Part shown: one piece after another, positions 41,256-49,970 of the stretch
Numbering within the stretch: position 1 is the first letter of the stretch
Layout of the letters: every line of letters begins with the position of its first letter
Assembly: GCF_026013415.1 (NCBI RefSeq)
Contig: NZ_JAPDOK010000003.1
Location: 124,001-188,000, forward strand
Length of the DNA stretch: 64,000 bases
Direction: 5' to 3'
Origin: Sphingomonas caeni
Lineage (GTDB): Bacteria; Pseudomonadota; Alphaproteobacteria; Sphingomonadales; Sphingomonadaceae
Translations under genes and position numbers: made by a program
The notes under the pieces: model-generated
Databases searched by the model: none
What the model was told of the DNA's origin: nothing
The model's input: only the letters and a program-made list of their open reading frames with translations

Positions 41256-42104
41256 ATGCCGATCCATTGCCCGAACTGCGGCGAGCTGAATACCGACTAT
41301 TCGGCGTCCCATTGCCGTTGCGGGTATTTCCTGGGATGGCCCAATCACCGCAAGGCATTGTCCGAGCAGCCCGATCTTGCCGGCAGATATGCAGGCGCCT
41401 GCCAGGATCTTCATGCGCGCGGACTCTCCGCCTTGATCCCCCCCCTCGAAAGCCTGGCGGCCAATACGCTGCCGGCGATCACCATGCCGTGCGAGGCCTG
41501 CGACGACCTGCTGATGGGGAAGAAATATCACAACTATTACAGCCGGATCGATTTCGGCGCGCGCTTCCCGGCGGCGGAGGTCGATCATGCCGATCGGGCC
41601 GGGGTCAATCAGCGCCTGTATCCCGGATATGCCAACCGGCTCATCTATGCCCAATTGTCGCCCGACGGGCGCGGCCTGCCGAATTATGGCGAGGTGACCG
41701 TCATATGGAATATCGACCCCAACTATCTCGGAATTCGGACCAGCTTGCTCGAGGAAAACGAATATCGCTTCGTTGAAAATCACGGGCTGGGCGCGCTCGG
41801 CAGCGTCGTACCTCCGGGATTCCGCGCAATCTGGGACGATCGCATCAAGCTGGTGGTCGCCAAGCTCGCGTCGGCGCTCACATCGGCCACGACGGTCGCC
41901 GATCTGCCGCATCTGCTCCTGGCGCCGGGCGCGACCCGGCAGGACGATGTGTTCGTCGAAGCGGTGATCTATGGGGACCCCGGCATCGACGCGCGCGACG
42001 TCAAGAGCGTCCATCTGGAACAGATCCTGACCGATCGGGTGAAGCGGATGCGGTGGGACATTGTTTTGGAATTATGCACCATGCGCGGCATAATGGTGGT
42101 TTGA
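41256..42104 (+). CDS. Zinc-ribbon protein of unknown function
   Basis: 282 residues from ATG 41256; a TTG at 41247 is also possible. The N-terminus MPIHCPNCGELN followed by ASHCRCGYFLGW is a zinc ribbon (CxxC, then CxC). A second CxxC (MPCEACDDLLMGKKYHNYYS) near residue 79 may belong to another metal site. The rest is a mixed alpha/beta domain (FGARFPAAEVDHADRAGVNQ, EVTVIWNIDPNYLGIRTSLL). I recognise no family. The TPR gene follows 7 bp later, so the two probably form a unit. No nuclease, protease or nucleotide-binding motif is evident. Confidence 0.7.
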   Translation: MPIHCPNCGELNTDYSASHCRCGYFLGWPNHRKALSEQPDLAGRYAGACQDLHARGLSALIPPLESLAANTLPAITMPCEACDDLLMGKKYHNYYSRIDFGARFPAAEVDHADRAGVNQRLYPGYANRLIYAQLSPDGRGLPNYGEVTVIWNIDPNYLGIRTSLLEENEYRFVENHGLGALGSVVPPGFRAIWDDRIKLVVAKLASALTSATTVADLPHLLLAPGATRQDDVFVEAVIYGDPGIDARDVKSVHLEQILTDRVKRMRWDIVLELCTMRGIMVV

Positions 42105-42111
42105 AGTCGAT

Positions 42112-44607
42112 ATGATAGCCGATGCCATCATCTCCGGTTCGATCGAACAGGCGCTTTATCGCGACGCGGACGGCCTGTGGGTCGTCGGCGTGCCCGACGA
42201 GCGCCCGCGCCCGGCGGCGCCGCGCGACGTGATGACCTTTCGGGGCATTGCCCGCGAGGTCTGCAACGCCAGCGCCGATGGTCTGCCCATCTCGTTCGAG
42301 ACGCTCCTCGAGCGGCTGCGGCACGAAGTCGCCTTTGCGCGCGCCTTGCGCGGCGTGCTGATCGGTATGGATCCCGATTTCAGCGAGCGGTTGAGAAGGT
42401 CCGGCATCGATTCTGCCGACGCCATTCTGGCCGCGCATCCGGGCCTCGAAGCGGCGGTCGGCTTGCGCCTGCATGTCCCGACGAACGGGCAGGAGTGGGA
42501 CCCGGGACAGGGATTGGAGTTTGCCGCGGCGATGGGCGCGGCGCGGGTGGCGTCGGTCTATTCGCCCCTGGCCGACGAGGCCGTCAGCCGGGTTTTCGAC
42601 GCGCTCGAACAGGTTATCGAGGATCAGCTCGGCAAGGGCGTCGAAGCCCATCATGCGCGCGCGGGCCTGATCCAGTCGGGGCTGGTCTCCCGGGTTTGCA
42701 CGCTGGTGAGCAGGGCCGACGGCGCAGCGCTGAGGGATCTGACCTTTCACCGATCGGATTTCCCAGGGCTCGCCGGCATCGATCCGAACGGAAAGGTCAC
42801 CCTGGCGCTTGTGAGGCACTTGTCGGTGGCGTCGATCGAGGTCCAGAGGACCGCGGCCGGCGCCGACGAGCAGGAGGCCGGGCATTCGCGCGCCATGTCG
42901 CTCGCCGATGCCGTGATCCAGGCTCGCGACGGCTGGGCGCGGCGACGGCAAAAGGGCACGACGCAGCACCAGTTCGATATCACCGCCATTCAACGGGAAA
43001 TCGACTGGATCGCAAACTGCATCCAACGCGATCAGCTCGCGCGCGCCGAATATGCGCTTCTTCAGCTGATTCTGGAGCAGGCGGATCGCAGCAAGCCGTC
43101 GGATCTCGCCAAGACGTTGACCAGTATCGCCGATCAGGCGCGTCGGGCGCGGTATTTCGACTTCTGCCTGGAGCTCCTCGACCTGGTCGATCTTCTCGAG
43201 GCAAGGGACGCTGCAGCGGCAAATGTGCGGGGCGAAGTCCTGAAGGCGATGGGACGGTACGACGAGGCGCTGGCGACATTCTTCGCGACGATGGAGCGGT
43301 TTCCCGCGAACGAAGTGGCGCCCACCGCTTATGCCGAGACGTTGCGCGAACTGGGCCGCCATGACGAAGCGCTCGCAACCTACCGCGCGGCGATGAAGCG
43401 GTTCCCGAACAATGTCGTGACCCCGAACGCCTATGCGGGGGCGCTGCGGGAGCTTGGCCGCTATGACGAGGCGTTGAAAACGTTCCGCGCGACGATGAAA
43501 CGGTTCCCGGACGACGTGGTGTCGCATACCGCCTATGCGGAGACATTGCGGGAGCTCAGGCGGCATGACGAGGCGCTGGAGATGTTCCGCGCGACGGCCG
43601 AGCGGTTCCCGACGGACGAGGTGGCGCCCACCGCCCATGCGGAAGCCTTGCGGGAACTGGGCCGCTATGACGAAGCGCTGACGATGTTTCGCGGCATCAT
43701 GAAGCGGTTCCCGAACAATATGGTGGCCCCGAACGCCTATGCGGAGACGTTGCGCGACCTGGGCCGTCATGACGAGGCGCTGGCGAGGTTCCGCGCGACG
43801 ATGGAGAAGTTCCCCACGGACGTGGTGGCGCCCACCGCCTATGCGCAGACCCTGCGCGAATTAGGCCGTCACGACGAGGCGCTGGCGGCGTTCCGTGCGA
43901 CGCTGGATCGGTTTCCCAACAATGAAGTGGCGCCCACCGCCTATGCGGAGACGTTGCGTGAACTGGGCCGTCATGACGAAGCGCTGGCAACCTTCCGTGC
44001 GACGATGGAGCGGCACCCCGGCAATTCGCGAATTCGGACGGCCTACGCCAATTTCCTGGTTTCGCTGGGGCGCCCTGCGGAAGGCGAGGCGCTCCTGAAG
44101 GAGACCGCGCGGCACCCGCACACGCGAAACGAGTGGGTGGCGGCCCATGTGTTGGCGATGTCGTTGCTGCGGCGGGGCGATTTCGAATCGGCGCTGGCCA
44201 TCCTGAAGGATGGAAGGGAGGCCCCCTTTGCGGATGTCGCGCCCTATTTCCGGAGCAGCTATGCGCTGGCGCTCGTCACCCAGCATCGCGCGGGCGAGGC
44301 GTTGCGGGAATTCGAAACGCTCCGCAAGGATCGGCTGCCGGTCGATGTGAGCATTCCAATGCTGGAGGCGCATGCGTTTGGCGAGTTGGGCGACTATCAA
44401 GCCGCAACCGACCTGCTCGGCAAGATCGACAAGTGCCGGCTTTCCACCGATCAGAAGGCGCTTTCGGATCTGCTGGTCCGGAAATATGTGCTGAGAAACG
44501 TCAATTCGATCGAGCTGGAAGCGGTCAACGACAATATCCTGAAGATGGAAGTGAGCGTCAGCCTGGCCGCTACCCGGGAAATTCTTCTGTGGAAGCGCGC
44601 GGCATAG
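42112..44607 (+). CDS. Large TPR-repeat protein
   Basis: 831 residues. Residues 1-380 are mostly helical without a known domain. Residues 381-652 are eight consecutive 34-residue TPR units with consensus GRHDEALATFRATMERFP then xxxVAPTAYAETLREL, almost identical to each other. Further degenerate helical repeats run to the end (ASALAILKDGREAPFADV-like, GELGDYQAATDLLGKIDK). No signal peptide or membrane helix, so cytoplasmic. Coupled to the upstream zinc-ribbon gene. Probably a scaffold or peptide/protein-recognition partner for it. Near-identity of the repeats implies recent expansion or gene conversion. Confidence 0.8.
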   Translation: MIADAIISGSIEQALYRDADGLWVVGVPDERPRPAAPRDVMTFRGIAREVCNASADGLPISFETLLERLRHEVAFARALRGVLIGMDPDFSERLRRSGIDSADAILAAHPGLEAAVGLRLHVPTNGQEWDPGQGLEFAAAMGAARVASVYSPLADEAVSRVFDALEQVIEDQLGKGVEAHHARAGLIQSGLVSRVCTLVSRADGAALRDLTFHRSDFPGLAGIDPNGKVTLALVRHLSVASIEVQRTAAGADEQEAGHSRAMSLADAVIQARDGWARRRQKGTTQHQFDITAIQREIDWIANCIQRDQLARAEYALLQLILEQADRSKPSDLAKTLTSIADQARRARYFDFCLELLDLVDLLEARDAAAANVRGEVLKAMGRYDEALATFFATMERFPANEVAPTAYAETLRELGRHDEALATYRAAMKRFPNNVVTPNAYAGALRELGRYDEALKTFRATMKRFPDDVVSHTAYAETLRELRRHDEALEMFRATAERFPTDEVAPTAHAEALRELGRYDEALTMFRGIMKRFPNNMVAPNAYAETLRDLGRHDEALARFRATMEKFPTDVVAPTAYAQTLRELGRHDEALAAFRATLDRFPNNEVAPTAYAETLRELGRHDEALATFRATMERHPGNSRIRTAYANFLVSLGRPAEGEALLKETARHPHTRNEWVAAHVLAMSLLRRGDFESALAILKDGREAPFADVAPYFRSSYALALVTQHRAGEALREFETLRKDRLPVDVSIPMLEAHAFGELGDYQAATDLLGKIDKCRLSTDQKALSDLLVRKYVLRNVNSIELEAVNDNILKMEVSVSLAATREILLWKRAA
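43252..44067 (+). repeat. Tandem 102-bp coding repeats (8 units)
   Basis: Eight in-frame units of 102 bp encode the TPR array of the preceding entry. Neighbouring units share long identical stretches at the DNA level (for example GAAGTGGCGCCCACCGC), so copy number could change by slippage or recombination. Confidence 0.85.
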
Positions 44608-44654
44608 GGTGCGGGTCTCGAGGCCGGCGGGCCGGAATGCTCAACTATCCGCGA

Positions 44655-45194
44655 TCATAGGGACATCGCCGCCCGCAACGCCGCCATCCGCGCATCGATC
44701 GGCGCCAGCCTTGCCCGGTCCTCCTCCGAAAACAGCGGCAGCACCTCGATCCCCGGGGACCAGTATTTCCGCGTGATCGCCCCGCGCTCGGCCACCAGTT
44801 CGATATATTCCGCCGCCAGCGCGTTCCCCCCGTCCGGCGCCATCACGTTCGGGCGGAAGGTGCTCGGGTCGTAGACCGCCTCGGGATCGGGCAGGAACAG
44901 GATGCGCTCGGGATCGCCGAGCTGCGGCGTCACGTCGAGCAGGCTGCCGTCGGGCCGCCGCCACACCGCATGATGCTCGGCCTCGAACCAGCGGCCAGGC
45001 CAGTGCCAGATCGCCCAGCCATAGGCCGCCTCGCCGCCATGTGCCGCCGCCTGCGCCACCGAATTGTCGAAACAATAGGCGACCTTGGCGTGCGGGGCGG
45101 GCTCGACCGGCACGTAGAAGGGCGCGTGCGGCGAAAGGGTCGCGCAGAAGGCGAGGGTGGCGTCGTCGATTTGCGCGGGCGGGCCGAGGATCAT
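44655..45194 (-). CDS. Hypothetical cytoplasmic protein
   Basis: 179 residues, no signal peptide or membrane helix. Trp/His-rich centre (AAYGWAIWHWPGRWFEAEHH) and a conserved-looking VTPQLGDPERILFLPDPEAV. I recognise no family. The ATG at 45194 is internal to a longer open frame and gives a sensible start. It ends 47 bp after the convergent TPR gene, and its start is 43 bp downstream of the GH5 stop, so it could be read through from that gene. Confidence 0.55.
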   Translation of the reverse strand: MILGPPAQIDDATLAFCATLSPHAPFYVPVEPAPHAKVAYCFDNSVAQAAAHGGEAAYGWAIWHWPGRWFEAEHHAVWRRPDGSLLDVTPQLGDPERILFLPDPEAVYDPSTFRPNVMAPDGGNALAAEYIELVAERGAITRKYWSPGIEVLPLFSEEDRARLAPIDARMAALRAAMSL

Positions 45195-45237
45195 GGCGGC
45201 GCGCTAGCGCGCCGCAACGGCCGCGTCCAGCTCGCAA

Positions 45238-46242
45238 TTATCCTTCTGGAATCAGTGCCTTGCGGATCGGCTCCACCCATTGATCCTTGGCCATGTCCCA
45301 CAGCACGAAATCGCTGTCGAACTGCCAATAGGCCCAGAGGAAGCCGCGCTTCTCGGCCTCGCGCCGGACGGTGGCGGTGTAGCGCGCCCGGTCCTCGATC
45401 GGCGTGCCGCTGCGGTCATAGGCGCCGAATTCGCCCATCAGGATCGGGCGGTCCTCGGCCTTCGACCAGGCCTGGACCTTGTCGTAATCGCCCGCGATCC
45501 GCGCCTCGTCGGCGGCGGTGAAGGGAACGCCGTGGACATCCTTCATCCCCTCGGCCCAGGGCGCGCCCTGATGCGTGAAGCCGAACGGCTCATAGCTGTG
45601 GAAGGTCACGATGATGTTGCGGTCGGCCTTGGGGAGGACGAGATTGGGCAGCTCCCCCAGATTGTTCCAGCGGACCGGGCCGATCACCACCGTGCGGTTC
45701 GGATTGGTCGCGCGGACCACCGGCAGCACCTTCGCGATCATCGCATTCCAGCGCGGCGCGTCGAGCTGGCCGTTGGGCTCGTTGAGCAGCTCGAACAGCA
45801 CCGATTTGGGCGCCGCTTTGTAATGCTCGCCCATCTGCTGCCAAAAGGCGATCAGCTTGGTCTCGCACGGGTCCGCATTCGCCGCGCAATAGGTGAAATC
45901 ATGCTCGTCGAGGATGACGCCGAGCCCCGCCGCGCCCGCCTCCTTCACCACCCAATCGAGCGTCGCGAAGAATTGCGGGGACAGCTTGTTGTCGGCGTCC
46001 ATGTGCCGGAAGCCCGACAGCACCACGCGCACGAAATCGAAGCCGCCCGCCTTGATGATCCCGAAATGCCGCGTCTGGAAGCGCGCCTTGGCCGGATCGC
46101 GCCACAGCGGATCATATCCGATGATGTTCACCCCGCGCTTCATATGCGCTGCGGTCTCCCAGGCAGGCCCGGCGCGCTGCGCACCTGCGGCGGCGGGCAG
46201 CAGCAGCGCGAGCGCGGCGGCGATCAGCGTGATGAAGCGCAT
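45238..46242 (-). CDS. Glycoside hydrolase family 5 (cellulase-like), secreted
   Basis: 334 residues with a Sec signal peptide (MRFITLIAAALALLLPAAAG). GH5 landmarks are RGVNIIGYDPLW at strand 1, GGFDFVRVVLSGFRHMDAD, LFELLNEPNGQLDAPRWNAM (general acid Glu in NEP, about 151), IIVTFHSYEPFGFTHQGAPW, and PILMGEFGAYDRSG (nucleophile Glu, about 264). It would cut a beta-1,4-linked glucan or mannan in the periplasm or outside. It stands alone, with no carbohydrate-binding module. Confidence 0.9.
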   Translation of the reverse strand: MRFITLIAAALALLLPAAAGAQRAGPAWETAAHMKRGVNIIGYDPLWRDPAKARFQTRHFGIIKAGGFDFVRVVLSGFRHMDADNKLSPQFFATLDWVVKEAGAAGLGVILDEHDFTYCAANADPCETKLIAFWQQMGEHYKAAPKSVLFELLNEPNGQLDAPRWNAMIAKVLPVVRATNPNRTVVIGPVRWNNLGELPNLVLPKADRNIIVTFHSYEPFGFTHQGAPWAEGMKDVHGVPFTAADEARIAGDYDKVQAWSKAEDRPILMGEFGAYDRSGTPIEDRARYTATVRREAEKRGFLWAYWQFDSDFVLWDMAKDQWVEPIRKALIPEG

Positions 46243-46355
46243 CGGGGACCCTCTCCTGGTGTTTGCGACTGGCTAGGTGCGGGTGTGGCGCGTGTAAAGC
46301 GGTGATGACCGTCGTGGACTCGTTGCGATGACCCACAATGTGGTAGCCCGTCACT

Positions 46356-47408
46356 ATGTACAAGAAACGGACTGTGTTTGTGATCGGCGCTGGATGCAGC
46401 CACGAGTTCGACCTGCCGCTCGGGCCAAAACTTCGTGATCATATCTTCAGCGCTGCGCTGAATGGGACAAGTGGCGTTGTGGGGCAAGCGATGCTTCGTG
46501 CGCCTATTCCAAACGCCAACATTGACATAGATCGCCGAATGGCAGCCTTTGCGAACGGCCTTCATTCGAAGGCGAGCATCGATCAATACCTTCACTTTCA
46601 TCGCGAAGACGAATGGAAGGTGATGCTCGGCAAGTGCGCCATCGCGGCGACCATCCTGGAGAGTGAGCGAGCTTCCAAGCTTGCCAGGGGTATGGTTGCC
46701 CACGGTATGCTCTCGATAGGCGACACGTGGCTATTGAAGCTGTTTCACGGAATGAATGACGATACCGACCTGCCAACGGTCGAGAGACTGTTTCAAAACG
46801 TGAGCTTCATCTGTTTCAATTACGACCGCTGCGTCGAGGTCGCGTTTTTCAATGCCATCCGATTTCTCACCGATGCGCCCCTCGAGCGAGTTGCCGAAGT
46901 GATGCAGAGGCTTAGAATCTGGCACCCCTACGGCACGGTTGGTACCCTGGATTTCCAATCATTTGGTGAGAGGAACGCATTGCTCGGATTCCCTCAGACT
47001 TCGGTCGGGTTTGAAGAAGTGCTTCAGGGAGCAAAGCTACTCCGAACCTTCACACAGGGAATGGACGACGAGAAAATACTCGCGGAGATGCGGACTGCGC
47101 TGAGTGAGGCCGAGCAGGTTGTCTACCTCGGATTCAGTTTCCTTGATCAAAATATGGAGCTTCTGAAAGCTCCAACTCCGAAGCCATCCAGCGCGATCTA
47201 CGCGACCACGCTTGGTCTCTCATCACCTGACAAGAACCTAGCGCGTTGGGCGATGGCAAGTGCAACGGTCGATCCGGCCTCTCCGGATGAGCCCCTTGCG
47301 GTTTTCAGGCGAAACAACGCGATCGCCGAGAGGCGAAAGAAGGTTGATACGCTCCATGCGACCGCGAGCGAATTCTTCGATCACTTTGGAAACGCCCTGC
47401 GCAGATAG
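46356..47408 (+). CDS. SIR2-like domain protein, possible NAD+-consuming defence effector
   Basis: 350 residues. The sirtuin-like Rossmann signature is VFVIGAGCSHEFDLPLGPKL (GAGxS at 11-15). Further conserved points are ASIDQYL (73-79), FICFNYDRCVEVAF (154-157 FNYD), WHPYGTVG (189-196) and VVYLGFSFLDQNM (GxSxxDxN, 259-266). This is the pattern of bacterial SIR2-like proteins that hydrolyse NAD+ in anti-phage systems, not of the deacetylases, which need a zinc ribbon absent here. GC is clearly below the surroundings: two counted 60-base lines gave 33 and 28 G/C, against 45 in the next gene. No obvious partner gene; either neighbour is metabolic. Confidence 0.75.
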   Translation: MYKKRTVFVIGAGCSHEFDLPLGPKLRDHIFSAALNGTSGVVGQAMLRAPIPNANIDIDRRMAAFANGLHSKASIDQYLHFHREDEWKVMLGKCAIAATILESERASKLARGMVAHGMLSIGDTWLLKLFHGMNDDTDLPTVERLFQNVSFICFNYDRCVEVAFFNAIRFLTDAPLERVAEVMQRLRIWHPYGTVGTLDFQSFGERNALLGFPQTSVGFEEVLQGAKLLRTFTQGMDDEKILAEMRTALSEAEQVVYLGFSFLDQNMELLKAPTPKPSSAIYATTLGLSSPDKNLARWAMASATVDPASPDEPLAVFRRNNAIAERRKKVDTLHATASEFFDHFGNALRR

Positions 47409-47459
47409 CCACCGCGCCATTTACCGTTTTCAAACGCCCCATCGGGCAGAACCGCGCCA

Positions 47460-49970
47460 ATGGGTGACGAAAACATTCCGAAGGGGCCGCTCCCGCTGAT
47501 CGCTCCGCGACCCCCGCGGCTGAGCGCGATGGGCGACGCGTTGCGTGGGATCGAGACGCGGGGGATCTATTCGAACGGCGGGCCGGTGGTGCGCGCCTTC
47601 GAGGCCGATATGACCGCGCGGCTGTTCCAGGGGCGGGGCGATTGCCTCGCGGTCGGCAATGCGACGCTCGGGCTGATGCTCGCGATCCGCCACGCCGCGG
47701 GGCCGCGCGCGGGCAATGGCGCGCTGGCGATGATGCCGAGCTTCACCTTCGCCGCCGCAGCGCACGCCGCCGAATGGGCCGGGCTGACGCCGCTGCTCGT
47801 CGACATCGACCCGGGCGACTGGGCCGCCGCCGAAGCCGCCGAGGCCGCCGCGTTCGAGCGCTATGGCAAGCGGATCGCGGTGGTCGTGCCCTATGCCACT
47901 TTCGGCGCGTCGATCGATCTGGCGCGCTATCAGCGCTACCAGCGGGATCACGGCGTCGGCGTGGTGGTCGATGCCGCTGCCTCGCTCGGCGCGCAGGACA
48001 GCTGGGGCCGCCAGTTCGGCACGGGCTCCCCCTTCGCGATCGTCTATTCGATGCACGCGACCAAGGTGTTCGCCACCGCCGAGGGCGGGGTGATCCATTC
48101 GGGCGATGCCGGGCTGATCGAGGCGCTGCGGCGCATGACCAATTACGGGTTCGCGGGCGGGCGCTCGGCCGAAGGGCCGGGCTTCAACGCCAAGCTGCCC
48201 GAAGTGCTGGGCCTGCTCGCCCAGGCCAAGCTCGACGAGATCGAGGCCATCGCCGACCACCGCGCCGCACTCGACCGCGCCTATCGCGCGCACCTGACCG
48301 GGTTCGAGTTCCAGGTCGAGACCGGGCGCCGCCAGGCGGTGCAATGCCAGTCGATCCTGCTCCCGCGCGCCTTTGCCGGGCATCGCAAGGCGATCGTCGC
48401 GGCGCTCGCGGACGAGGGCATCGGCACCGGTCAATATTTCAGCCCGCACCTCGCCGAGCAGCCCTGGTTCCGCGCAAATGGCGTGATCGAGCCGGTGCCG
48501 GTCTCGGACGACGTCTCCGCCCGCATCCTCTCGCTCCCCGTCACCGACGCGATGACCGAGGCCGATGTCGGGCGGGTGTGCGTCACGCTGATGGACGTGT
48601 GCAGCCGGCTCGGCCGCGACGCCGCGTCGCGCAACCGGCGCGGCAGCTTCATCCATTCGGCGCTCATCGTCGGCGGCGGTCCCGCGGGCACCGCGCTGCT
48701 CACCGCCGCCACCAAGCACGACCGGCTGACCGAACTCGCGGCCGCCGGTCTCGCCGTGGTCGAGCGCGATGCCGTGCTCGGGCGCGGCGCGCTCGGCAAT
48801 TATGCGATCACCTCGGACTCGACCGCCGAAACCTTCCTCACCGCGGTCAAGGACAACAGCCATGAGGAGATCGCCGCGCTCGAAACCCATCTGAGCGGCC
48901 AGGAAATCGCGCTCTACAAGGGCGGCACCACCGGCGTCCCGCTCGCGCGCAGCTCGCCCTTCCTCACCGCCACCGGCGCCAGGCTGGCTCAGATCGTCGC
49001 CGAGAATGGCGGTTTCGTCGCGACGCGCAGCGAGGTGATCGAGGCGCGGCGCACCCGCGACGGCAATTGGGCCGCGCGCGTCCGCAATCTCGTGACCGGC
49101 GAGGAGCGCGTGATGCGCACCGCCAGCATCGTCATCGCCACCGGCGGGCACCAGTCGCGCGAGCATATCGCCGCCGAGCAGGTCGTGGGCACGCCGCTCG
49201 GCGAGCTCGCGGGCGACCGGCTGATGCTCGGCGACGATTTCCTCGCCATCGGCGGCGTCGATCGCCTCCGCGAACGCATCGCCGGCAACCATGCGCCGCG
49301 CATCGCGATCGTCGGCGGATCGACCAGCGCGATGGCCGCCGCCGCGCTGATCCTCAAGGCCGCGCCCGCGCTGCCGCTGGGGGCAGGGGCGCTCACCCTC
49401 CATCATCGCCGCCCGCTGCGCCCCTTCTATTTCTCGGTCGAGGCGGCGTGGGAGGACGGCTTCTCCGATTTCACCCCCGACGATGTCTGCCCGGTCACCG
49501 GCTTCGTCTATCGCCTCGCCGGCTTCCGGCTCGAGGCGCGCGAGCTGGTGCTGCGGATGCTCGGCATCGGCGGCCGCGCCCCCGATCCGCGTATGGCGCT
49601 GCGGCTGATCGGCGAGGATAGCCGCGCCGAGATCGCCGCTGCCGACATCGTCATCGGCGCACTCGGCTATCGCCCGCGCGCTCTGCCGCTCTACGACGCC
49701 GGCGGCTCGCGGATCGCGCTGATGGCGGATACGGCCGGGCGGCCCCGGCTGGTCGACCAGCGCTGCCGCGTGATCGATTCCGAAGGGCACCCGGTCCCCG
49801 GCGTCTATGGCATCGGCCTCGCCTCGGGCCATGTCCCCGACGGCAAGCTCGGCGGCGAGAGCAGCTTCAGCGGCAAGGCCAACGGCCTGTGGCTGTGGCA
49901 GAACGATATCGGGCTGATGATCGTCGAACAGCTGCTCGACCGTGCCCAGAGCGCGAGCCGCGCGGCGTGA
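47460..49970 (+). CDS. DegT-type aminotransferase fused to FAD-dependent oxidoreductase
   Basis: 836 residues. Residues 1-390 are a DegT/DnrJ/EryC1 sugar aminotransferase: GIYSNGGPVVRAFEADMTAR, NATLGLMLAIRHA, and the PLP lysine in SMHATKVFATAEGG near residue 200. After a short link, residues 400-836 are a flavoprotein with LIVGGGPAGTALLTAATKHD (FAD motif), a GxGxxG-like second site (IAIVGGSTSAMAAAALILKA) and a C-terminal ASGHVPDGKLGGESSFSGKA. No stop or frameshift separates them. It may make an amino sugar or oxidised derivative for the glycosyltransferase that starts at the 4-bp overlap. I know no standard protein with this fusion. Confidence 0.82.
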   Translation: MGDENIPKGPLPLIAPRPPRLSAMGDALRGIETRGIYSNGGPVVRAFEADMTARLFQGRGDCLAVGNATLGLMLAIRHAAGPRAGNGALAMMPSFTFAAAAHAAEWAGLTPLLVDIDPGDWAAAEAAEAAAFERYGKRIAVVVPYATFGASIDLARYQRYQRDHGVGVVVDAAASLGAQDSWGRQFGTGSPFAIVYSMHATKVFATAEGGVIHSGDAGLIEALRRMTNYGFAGGRSAEGPGFNAKLPEVLGLLAQAKLDEIEAIADHRAALDRAYRAHLTGFEFQVETGRRQAVQCQSILLPRAFAGHRKAIVAALADEGIGTGQYFSPHLAEQPWFRANGVIEPVPVSDDVSARILSLPVTDAMTEADVGRVCVTLMDVCSRLGRDAASRNRRGSFIHSALIVGGGPAGTALLTAATKHDRLTELAAAGLAVVERDAVLGRGALGNYAITSDSTAETFLTAVKDNSHEEIAALETHLSGQEIALYKGGTTGVPLARSSPFLTATGARLAQIVAENGGFVATRSEVIEARRTRDGNWAARVRNLVTGEERVMRTASIVIATGGHQSREHIAAEQVVGTPLGELAGDRLMLGDDFLAIGGVDRLRERIAGNHAPRIAIVGGSTSAMAAAALILKAAPALPLGAGALTLHHRRPLRPFYFSVEAAWEDGFSDFTPDDVCPVTGFVYRLAGFRLEARELVLRMLGIGGRAPDPRMALRLIGEDSRAEIAAADIVIGALGYRPRALPLYDAGGSRIALMADTAGRPRLVDQRCRVIDSEGHPVPGVYGIGLASGHVPDGKLGGESSFSGKANGLWLWQNDIGLMIVEQLLDRAQSASRAA

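Noticed and set aside
43252..44067. Regular tandem repeats considered as a CRISPR array
   Set aside because: The units are 102 bp, in frame and encode TPR helices; there are no short repeats with unique spacers and no cas genes.
47430..49832. 800-codon minus-strand frame opposite the aminotransferase fusion
   Set aside because: Shadow of a gene with clear PLP and FAD motifs; no recognisable protein.
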